From: Alphaproteobacteria bacterium
GTDB taxonomy: Bacteria > Pseudomonadota > Alphaproteobacteria > Micavibrionales > Micavibrionaceae
DNA: 5,026 nucleotides
Assembly (NCBI GenBank): GCA_016763095.1
Contig: JAESUK010000030.1
Location: 1 to 5,026, forward strand
Reading direction: 5' to 3'
The translations under genes and the position numbers were made by a program. The notes beneath the pieces were generated by a model, which was not told the DNA's origin, ran no database searches, and saw only the letters and a list, made by a program, of their open reading frames with translations. This document shows, piece by piece, positions 1 through 4,708 of this stretch. The number at the start of each line of letters is the position of its first letter. Position 1 is the first letter of the stretch.

Positions 1-411
1 AAAGAAGCCAAACACATCACGATAACTGATCCATATATACGCCTGTTTTTTCAAGCACGTAACTTGATGGAGTTTCTTGAAGCGTTAGTTAAAGGAAAAG
101 CGGAAGAGGATGAAGTGGTGGTCAGTTTAATCACCGTTGAAGACGAGTTTAAAGGTGATCAACAGCGCGAGTTCTTCGAAAAGATTCAAAATGAAATGTT
201 TACAGTAGGGGTTAAGTTCGATTTTTCATTTGATAATTCAGGTTCTCAACACGCTCGCCACATCGTGACAGATACTGGCTGGAAAATATCACTAGATCGT
301 GGATTGGATATTTTTCAGCAATACGATATGAATGATACTTTTCAGCTTGCCAATCGCCAGCAAAAGCAAAGATCATGTAAAGCATTTGAGGTTACTTATA
401 TTAGGGTATAA
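1..411 (+). CDS. C-terminal part of an MIT_C (MITD1-like, PLD-fold) domain protein, 5' end outside window
   Basis: The frame is open from base 1 with no stop until 409-411. The ATG at 64 is therefore an internal methionine (in NLMEFLE) and the gene begins left of the window; 136 residues are visible. They begin with an ITDPYIR segment followed by FQARNLMEFLEAL, and later show HARHIVTDTGWKISL, RGLDIFQ and an R-S-C-K-x-F-x-V-x-Y-I ending. This order matches the MIT_C domain, the phospholipase-D-like fold at the C-terminus of the eukaryotic ESCRT-III partner MITD1, which is also known from some bacterial proteins. No HKD catalytic motif is visible, so a binding or regulatory role is more likely than lipase activity (inference). 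The missing N-terminal part could be an ATPase or another effector; that cannot be seen. A 23-base gap separates it from the GHKL gene, so the two are probably co-transcribed. Confidence 0.75.
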   Translation, partial: KEAKHITITDPYIRLFFQARNLMEFLEALVKGKAEEDEVVVSLITVEDEFKGDQQREFFEKIQNEMFTVGVKFDFSFDNSGSQHARHIVTDTGWKISLDRGLDIFQQYDMNDTFQLANRQQKQRSCKAFEVTYIRV

Positions 412-422
412 ATTTAAATTAT

Positions 423-427
423 GAGGA
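423..427 (+). promoter_or_regulatory. Ribosome binding site of the GHKL ATPase gene
   Basis: GAGGA lies 7 bases before the ATG at 435, within the short gap after the stop of the preceding gene. It supports 435 as the true start and independent translation initiation inside an operon. Confidence 0.7.
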
Positions 428-434
428 ATGTAGG

Positions 435-2390
435 ATGAGCAAAAATCAGTCTCAAGCACTAAAGCTAGAAACACTGTATGACCAGAGGTTTATCGAAGAC
501 TATCTGGGCAACAAAATGTCTACTGATTTTGTTACAGCCATAGTTGAATTAATTGCCAATGCTTGGGATGCGGGAGCTAAGAATGTCAAGATTGAATGGC
601 CGTCAGAAAACAATAAATGCTTTTCAATTACGGATGATGGTCATGGTCTAACAGAGGCAGACTTTTCTACTCGTTGGACACAACTCTCATATAACCGTCA
701 CCGTGGACAAGGCGATGCTGTAGAAATACCTGAAGATAATGACATATCGAATAAACGTGTTGCTTATGGCCGAAATGGGAAAGGTCGGTTTTCTGCTTTT
801 TGTTTCGCTGATGGAGAATATTATGTAGAAACAAAAAGAGAGGAAGAGCACCATTGTTTTGAAGTGAAGATATCTTCGGGTCAACAACCTTTTCGATATT
901 CTTCTCAGGTAATACCAAGCCCAAGTTATTTGTTTCACTCAAACCACGGGACTTCTGTTTTTGCGAAGAAGCTGAAACATGTTGGTATGCCTGAAGATAG
1001 GATAAGGTCAGAGATAGGGCTTCGTTTTTTAACCGATCCTGATTTTAAGGTGGAGATAAATCGGAAAAAGGTTCAGTTTGGGGATATTGATGCTGAGAAA
1101 GTGAATATACTTGAATTTATTTATCAGGAGAAGAAAGTAACCATTCGAGCTATTCAAACTGAAAAGTCAGATAAGACTACTCAGCAACATGGAGTTGCAT
1201 GGCATTCTAATAATAGGTTAGTAGGTAAATGCTGTTGGGATGGTTTACGGAATGACAATTTTTTGGATGGTAGAACATCCTATGCAAAAAAGTACACATT
1301 TATTGTAGATGCGAGCCTGCTTTCTGATTATATCGAGCCAGATTGGTCTGGTTTTAAAAAACGAGAAGAGGTTCTAGAGTTTTATGATTTGGCAAAAGGC
1401 TCCATCTCTGATTATCTTGCGGAACTTACAAAAGAGGCTCGTAAAGGAACTACAAAACGTCTTAAGGAAAATAACAGACAAAACCTGAGCAAGTCTGATC
1501 TGATAGGTGTTAAGCGTTGGAGTGAGTTTGTTGAGCAAGTTCAACTGGAGTGTCCCAAGCTAACAGATCAGGAGTTAGATAGTGTCGCTAGCATACTGGC
1601 AAATCTTGAAGCCTCAACTTCAAAGTATGCGTTAATTGATAAATTAAAAGACTATACTCCACAGGATTTAGATGATTTGAATTCAGTTCTTGATGACTGG
1701 AATATCCAATCGGCTAAGGCTGTTCTTGATGAAATTAAGTATCGTCTCACGCTTATCGCAAGTGTCAGAGAAAAAATTCATAAAAAAGATACACTTGAGG
1801 TACAGGAACTTCAGCCGCTTTTCGAAAAAAGTCTTTGGATATTTGGCCCTGAATTTGAGTCAATTGAATATACTTCTAATGAAGGAATGACTAAGGTTTT
1901 AAAGAAACTATTTAAAACTGAAGAAACAGGCTCTTTAAATAGGCCTGATTTCGTAATCCTCCCTGATGGCTCTGTTGGGGCATATGGCTGTTATGACTTT
2001 GATGAAGAAGGATACGAAATAGGTATTAAAAAAGTTGTTATAGTTGAATTAAAAAAGCCTGGTGTTCCTCTCGGGGATGACGAGAAGGGGCAATGTTGGA
2101 AATATGTGAAAGAGCTTTTTGATAAAGGGGCAATACTTTCGGATGCCAAAGTAGATTGTTACCTCTTGGGTGAAACAATTGCAAAATTAGAAGGACGTGA
2201 GCGTAACGAGTTGGATGGAGCAGTCAGAATCAGACCTCTTATTTATGATACTGTTCTAAAACGTGCGGAGTCTCGCTTGCTTAATTTGCATAAGAAAATC
2301 GAGAATGCGCCGTTCTTGGATCACAGTGAAATACAGAAGTTTTTAGAAGAAAATACAGTTCAATCTAATGAGCAAATAAAGATGATTTAA
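435..2390 (+). CDS. GHKL (MORC-like) ATPase fused to a C-terminal PD-(D/E)XK nuclease domain (Shedu/DUF4263-like)
   Basis: A protein of 651 residues with two recognisable parts. The N-terminus has the GHKL ATP-binding motifs: E38-x3-N42 (VELIANAWDAGA), D67-D-G69-x-G71, and the G-rich lid G112-R-N-G115-K-G117-R-F. This is the fold of MutL, Hsp90, gyrase B and MORC, in which ATP closes a dimer clamp. Roughly residues 130-330 probably form the transducer domain. A helical, charged linker (about 330-455) leads to a C-terminal domain with E464 (LFEKSLWIFGPEF), D505 (NRPDFVI), E538-L-K540 (VIVELKKP) and Q553-x3-Y557. Together these form a complete PD-(D/E)XK active-site pattern with a QxxxY motif, and the LWIFGPE block resembles DUF4263/Shedu-type nucleases. 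Prokaryotic MORC-like ATPases are known from restriction and conflict gene clusters (Iyer, Abhiman and Aravind). The likely role is ATP-gated DNA cleavage in defence; that is inference. Nearest neighbours are 23 and 56 bases away on the same strand. Confidence 0.85.
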   Translation: MSKNQSQALKLETLYDQRFIEDYLGNKMSTDFVTAIVELIANAWDAGAKNVKIEWPSENNKCFSITDDGHGLTEADFSTRWTQLSYNRHRGQGDAVEIPEDNDISNKRVAYGRNGKGRFSAFCFADGEYYVETKREEEHHCFEVKISSGQQPFRYSSQVIPSPSYLFHSNHGTSVFAKKLKHVGMPEDRIRSEIGLRFLTDPDFKVEINRKKVQFGDIDAEKVNILEFIYQEKKVTIRAIQTEKSDKTTQQHGVAWHSNNRLVGKCCWDGLRNDNFLDGRTSYAKKYTFIVDASLLSDYIEPDWSGFKKREEVLEFYDLAKGSISDYLAELTKEARKGTTKRLKENNRQNLSKSDLIGVKRWSEFVEQVQLECPKLTDQELDSVASILANLEASTSKYALIDKLKDYTPQDLDDLNSVLDDWNIQSAKAVLDEIKYRLTLIASVREKIHKKDTLEVQELQPLFEKSLWIFGPEFESIEYTSNEGMTKVLKKLFKTEETGSLNRPDFVILPDGSVGAYGCYDFDEEGYEIGIKKVVIVELKKPGVPLGDDEKGQCWKYVKELFDKGAILSDAKVDCYLLGETIAKLEGRERNELDGAVRIRPLIYDTVLKRAESRLLNLHKKIENAPFLDHSEIQKFLEENTVQSNEQIKMI

Positions 2391-2446
2391 AATTCGCGGA
2401 TGGAAGAGTCTTGGAGTAATTACATTGAATACTGTTAGGGATGACT

Positions 2447-2917
2447 ATGGAATTTAAAAATGAGGGTGCTTTTGAAGTTTACCTGAGGAGCTTAATTCAA
2501 ACCAGAATTTGCGATAAGTACCCAGAGTTAATGTTATTTGAGAATAAGAAAGCCGTCGATATTTTGATATGTAGAAATGGCGAAAAGCCTGAATTATTTT
2601 TTATAGAAGTGAAATATTATAAGAAGTCTCATGGTCGTCTAGGGTTTGGAAGTGCTAGTGGAGTAGGCTTTCAGCCTGAAATTGTATCAAAATCTCCTGA
2701 TTACTTTGAATCAAACCTAAGGTGGATAATTGCAGGAGAAGGATATTCAAATAAAGGGGCATTATTCGTCCCATCTAAAATTATTCGTCGCTACCTATCT
2801 GGTGGTACGGTAGATAAAAAGCATAATAATATTCAAAAAAAGATATTAGAAGAAATTGAAGGTCTTGATGAGGACTCTTTAGTTCAAGAAATAGAATCGT
2901 GGCTAACAAGCACATAA
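2447..2917 (+). CDS. Small PD-(D/E)XK nuclease-like protein, third gene of the cluster
   Basis: A protein of 156 residues from the ATG at 2447, or 158 from the ATG at 2441. I prefer 2447 because TTAGGG ends at 2440, giving a 6-base spacing, whereas it would touch the 2441 codon; an in-frame stop at 2426-2428 rules out an ATG start further upstream. Motifs fit a minimal PD-(D/E)XK core: E6 or E10 in the first helix, D38 in AVDILI, E54-V-K56 in FFIEVKYY, then Q76 in GFQPEI. A glycine-rich stretch (GRLGFGSASGVGF, 63-75) follows the active-site strand and is a distinctive feature of this protein. I do not recognise the specific family. It could be a second nuclease subunit, or a DNA-binding specificity partner that kept the nuclease fold. 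It lies 56 bases after the GHKL-nuclease gene, probably in the same operon, and faces the convergent 59-aa gene after 32 bases. Confidence 0.72.
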   Translation: MEFKNEGAFEVYLRSLIQTRICDKYPELMLFENKKAVDILICRNGEKPELFFIEVKYYKKSHGRLGFGSASGVGFQPEIVSKSPDYFESNLRWIIAGEGYSNKGALFVPSKIIRRYLSGGTVDKKHNNIQKKILEEIEGLDEDSLVQEIESWLTST

Positions 2918-2942
2918 AGCTTTCTTATTCGGCGTCTTGTTA
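2904..2942. repeat. Inverted repeat spanning the end of the nuclease gene
   Basis: TAACAAG (2904-2910) and CTTGTTA (2936-2942) form a 7-bp inverted repeat around a 25-base spacer that contains the stop codon and an AAAGCTTT palindrome. It sits at the convergent junction of two genes. There is no T-tract on either side, so it is at best a weak bidirectional terminator; it could also be chance or a boundary relic. Confidence 0.3.
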
Positions 2943-2949
2943 TAGTCGC

Positions 2950-3129
2950 TCAAGGGCATAAAACCCTTGAACCAATCTCGCGTTGAATATTTTCGATAGA
3001 GGCCAGAGCGTTTCTGCGCTTGTGAGTATTTGGATTGCTTCTCGCAAGTTCATCAAATGCCTCTCTTAATATTGCACCTAGCTCTGTTTCGCATTTTGCT
3101 GCTATTTCAAATCTTGTTACCAGTTTCAT
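2950..3129 (-). CDS. Small hypothetical protein, 59 aa, of a type seen on conjugative elements
   Basis: A short gene reading from ATG at 3129 to TGA at 2950. An excellent Shine-Dalgarno AGGAGG is placed 5 bases before the start codon. The protein begins MKLVTRFEIAAK, has a central LREAFDELARSNPNT and an R-R-N-A-L-A-S-I-E-N-I-Q-R block. It is soluble, helical and charged, with no signal peptide or membrane segment. The phrase around RRNALASIENI resembles small conserved proteins that I recall near ardA and other accessory genes of proteobacterial plasmids and ICEs; their function is unknown to me. It is divergent from ardA and convergent with the nuclease gene, so it probably belongs to the element backbone rather than to the cargo operon. 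A 7-bp hairpin (TCAAGGG/CCCTTGA, 2950-2970) covers its last codons and stop but has no U-tract. Confidence 0.72.
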   Translation of the reverse strand: MKLVTRFEIAAKCETELGAILREAFDELARSNPNTHKRRNALASIENIQREIGSRVLCP

Positions 3130-3134
3130 AGTTA

Positions 3135-3152
3135 CCTCCTGTTATTGGGAGG
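3135..3152 (-). promoter_or_regulatory. Hairpin that can mask the ribosome binding site of the 59-aa gene
   Basis: On the - strand the SD core GGAGG (3139-3135) is preceded, after an 8-base loop, by its exact complement CCTCC (3152-3148). In the mRNA this 5-bp GC-rich stem would hide the SD just before the start codon. This is visible directly; an actual regulatory role is inference. Confidence 0.45.
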
Positions 3153-3230
3153 CCACGACATTCGCGACCTTATCTAAGGCCGCTTAAATGCGAGAGGCTA
3201 TGAACTGCACCTGTGGTCGTAATATATGGA

Positions 3231-3264
3231 GAAGCGTAGGCTTCTTAGCTACGCTTGCAGTTTT
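3231..3264 (+). repeat. Two overlapping alternative hairpins
   Basis: AAGCGTAG (3232-3239) pairs with CTACGCTT (3249-3256) across a 9-base loop. The same left arm can instead form GAAGC (3231-3235) with GCTTC (3240-3244). The two are mutually exclusive. A short T4 run follows at 3261-3264, so the longer form could act as a weak terminator on the + strand. Confidence 0.4.
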
Positions 3265-3421
3265 AATGGTCTCTTGTGTTTGGGTAGGGTTTAGGTAAGG
3301 GCGCAAATATCGCGCATCTCATTCTTAAGGGGAAATTGAGGCTGGTCTGTATTGATTTGAAGTGGTGCAAATAACAGTCAGCTTGGTATGCATAACTTTT
3401 AAGAGATATCTTTGAGCTTGT

Positions 3422-3634
3422 GGGGAAATGCTTTTCCCCTGCTGCAAATGCTTCGGCATTTTTCGACACCCCATTCAAGCGGGATTCCCGCAACGCTCTT
3501 TGAACTATTGCATGAACGTATCCGTTCGCTTTGTTTTTTTGAGATTCCCCTTTTGGGAAGACTTCACAATATCATCCGTTTTGCCTCCATCAAGACATCC
3601 CCCAATCTTCCTCCGCTGCGCTCTGTGCAGAGTG
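3422..3634 (+). repeat. Array of five short hairpins in the ardA leader
   Basis: Five compact stem-loops occur in about 210 bases: GGGGAAA/TTTCCCC with a 4-base loop (3422-3439); AAATGC-TTCG-GCATTT with a very stable UUCG tetraloop (3446-3461); GCGGG-ATT-CCCGC (3479-3491); TTCCC/GGGAA with a 5-base loop (3545-3559); and CGCTCT-GTGC-AGAGTG including one G-T wobble pair (3619-3634). Each is palindromic, so it would fold in RNA or in single-stranded DNA of either strand. Leading regions of conjugative plasmids (F Frpo, ColIb-P9 ssi) use folded single-stranded DNA as promoters for early genes including ardA, so such a role is plausible here; it is not shown by the sequence alone. Confidence 0.55.
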
Positions 3635-3702
3635 GGTGGTTCCCCCTGTCTGGATTCCAACAAAACGCACGATTTGACGCTCGTTTCTCTCGCTCTTTGT
3701 CT

Positions 3703-3718
3703 GGGGTTTTTCAACCCC
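3703..3718 (+). promoter_or_regulatory. Antiterminator-like hairpin before ardA
   Basis: GGGGTT (3703-3708) pairs with AACCCC (3713-3718) over a TTTC loop. Its right arm is shared with the left arm of the following terminator-like hairpin, so the two cannot form together. Confidence 0.4.
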
Positions 3719-3736
3719 AAAAGGGGTGTGTTTTTT
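3714..3736 (+). terminator. Terminator-like hairpin with T6 tract just upstream of ardA
   Basis: ACCCC (3714-3718), an AAAA loop and GGGGT (3723-3727) form a 5-bp stem, followed after three bases (GTG) by TTTTTT (3731-3736). It ends 21 bases before the ardA ATG. It may end transcription arriving from the leader or take part in attenuation of ardA. The short stem makes efficiency uncertain. Confidence 0.4.
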
Positions 3737-3757
3737 AACGAAGAGAGAGATAAGACA

Positions 3758-4270
3758 ATGAATGATATTAGAATTTATGTAGCGTGTTTGGCATCCTATA
3801 ACAGTGGTAGATTGCATGGAGCGTGGATTGATGCAACGGATGAGCTGGACGATATACAAGATCAGATTAATGACATGCTAAAGGGCAGCCCAGAGGCGGA
3901 TGCAGAAGAATATGCAATTCACGATTATGAAGGGTTTGGTGGTTACGGCCTTGGAGAATATGAAGGCATAGCAACAGTGCATGAAATAGCTTGTTTCCTC
4001 GAAGAGCAACCAGAGATAGGCGGCGAGTTATTAAGTCATTTTGGTGGATCATTGGGCGATGCAACCAAGGCAGCGGAGGAAAGTTATTCAGGCTCTTATA
4101 CATCACTTGCAGATTACGCGCAGGAACTAACCGAGCAAACAAGCGAAATTCCAAAGCATTTAGAATTCTACATTGATTACGAAAAAATGGGGCGTGACAT
4201 GGAAATGAGCGGGGACGTGTTCACAATAGAAACAGCGCATGACGAAGTGCATGTATTTTGGGCGCATTAA
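3758..4270 (+). CDS. ardA: Antirestriction protein ArdA
   Basis: A protein of 170 residues, in the usual size range for ArdA (about 165-170). It opens with IRIYVACLASYNSGRLHGAW, continues with a D-D-I-Q-D-Q-I-N-D-M-L helix, EEYAIHDYEGF, VHEIACFLEE, then SLADYAQELTE and FYIDYEKMGRDME, and ends in EVHVFWAH, all typical of the family. Counting by eye there are about 37 acidic against 7 basic residues, as expected for a protein that mimics B-form DNA and blocks type I restriction enzymes by occupying their DNA-binding site. The frame stays open far upstream (to 3428), but the family starts at the MNDIRIYVA methionine. The extension would run through hairpins and a T-tract, so I place the start at 3758 despite a weak purine-rich SD (GAGAGA, 3744-3749). 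Its product would protect the element during entry into a new host. Convergent with the 107-aa gene. Confidence 0.95.
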   Translation: MNDIRIYVACLASYNSGRLHGAWIDATDELDDIQDQINDMLKGSPEADAEEYAIHDYEGFGGYGLGEYEGIATVHEIACFLEEQPEIGGELLSHFGGSLGDATKAAEESYSGSYTSLADYAQELTEQTSEIPKHLEFYIDYEKMGRDMEMSGDVFTIETAHDEVHVFWAH

Positions 4271-4298
4271 AAATGGCTTTAATCTACTACCCTGTAGA

Positions 4299-4327
4299 AA
4301 TGCCGCGAAGTATTTACTGGCGGCATT
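4299..4327. repeat. Inverted repeat between convergent ardA and the zinc-knuckle gene
   Basis: AATGCCGC (4299-4306) and GCGGCATT (4320-4327) give a perfect 8-bp stem with a 13-base loop, in the 86-base gap between two converging genes. The position suits a bidirectional terminator, but neither side has a proper T-tract immediately after the stem. The motif AATGGCTTT occurs once on each side (4272 and 4331). Confidence 0.4.
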
Positions 4328-4356
4328 AGGAATGGCTTTTAGTCTGGATGCGCCAA

Positions 4357-4680
4357 TTAATGAAAAATTACCGGAGGCGGAATTTTGCTGTTTAGTATTC
4401 CCTGAATGTTTTCAGGTAAATATTTTTTTGGATCGTCATAGCCGATCCGATATTGTAGGGAATTTAAAGGCATAAATTCTATGCCTTCTTTTTGAATTGA
4501 ATAGATAAGCGTGTTGTGCGGACTCCACCGTGAAAAATGTACGGTGTAACCAGCTCTTTTAAGTATCTGGGCAATGTGAGGCGTTTCTATTTTGCCATCG
4601 CCATCATCATAGCCAAACTTCGCAAAAGCGTGGCTCCAATGGTAAGTATTACCGCAGTGTTTGCATTTATGGTGAGTCAT
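4357..4680 (-). CDS. Hypothetical protein with N-terminal CxxC zinc-knuckle-like motif, 107 aa
   Basis: Start ATG at 4680 with SD AAAGGA 7 bases upstream; stop TAA at 4357. The N-terminus has C6-x2-C9-G with H14 and H17 (CKHCGNTYHWSH), which could bind one zinc ion. It is followed by a DDGDGKIETPHIAQIL helix region, then a GYTVHFSRWSPHNTLIYSI beta-type segment, and near the end GYDDPKKYLPENI. There is no signal peptide or membrane segment. The pattern resembles small hypothetical proteins I recall from conjugative plasmids and ICEs, but I know no assigned function. It follows the upstream - strand gene by only 28 bases, so the two are likely one operon. The opposite-strand frame over the same bases (4537-4848) is hydrophobic and looks like an antisense shadow. 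Confidence 0.75.
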   Translation of the reverse strand: MTHHKCKHCGNTYHWSHAFAKFGYDDGDGKIETPHIAQILKRAGYTVHFSRWSPHNTLIYSIQKEGIEFMPLNSLQYRIGYDDPKKYLPENIQGILNSKIPPPVIFH

Positions 4681-4708
4681 AGTGTCGTCCTTTCTGTTGT
4701 GTCACCCA

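Larger units (their letters stand above)
3130..3757 (+). other. Long leader between the 59-aa gene and ardA, no convincing gene
   Basis: About 630 bases between two divergent genes. Open frames exist here on both strands, but none has a good start with an SD plus a protein-like sequence, and their ends lie inside hairpins. The left part (3153-3420) holds small inverted repeats (CCTTA-TC-TAAGG at 3168-3179; AAGCGTAG/CTACGCTT at 3232-3256) and a G-rich stretch (3283-3302). The right part (3420-3740) holds a dense run of short perfect hairpins. The whole most likely contains the divergent promoters of the 59-aa gene and ardA. I could not identify a clear sigma-70 promoter: TTGACG at 3674-3679 is a fair -35, but the matching -10 is poor. 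Confidence 0.6.

Noticed and set aside
421..438. Five-codon mini-ORF (MRNVG) whose stop overlaps the GHKL start
   Set aside because: It has no SD of its own; the GAGGA inside it serves as the ribosome binding site for 435. Most likely coincidence.
667..942. Two - strand open frames inside the GHKL gene
   Set aside because: They overlap the ATPase domain, whose motifs fix the + strand frame; shadows.
2901..2947. Possible integron attC site, because of TAAC and GTTA motifs in inverted orientation
   Set aside because: The core sites do not fit: GGCTAAC does not match RYYYAAC and GTTATAG does not match GTTRRRY, and the L-box structure is missing.
3263..3493. 76-aa open frame on the - strand in the ardA leader
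   Set aside because: Its first codons lie within the GCGGG/CCCGC to GGGGAAA hairpins and I see no ribosome binding site. A resemblance to other annotated short proteins would more likely reflect conserved structured DNA than a real gene.
3428..3757. N-terminal extension of ardA in the same open frame
   Set aside because: The ArdA family begins at MNDIRIYVA (3758). The upstream translation is not protein-like and crosses several hairpins and a T-tract.
3590..3859. 89-aa open frame on the - strand overlapping the start of ardA
   Set aside because: Antisense to the secure ardA coding sequence and the hairpin leader; no family features.
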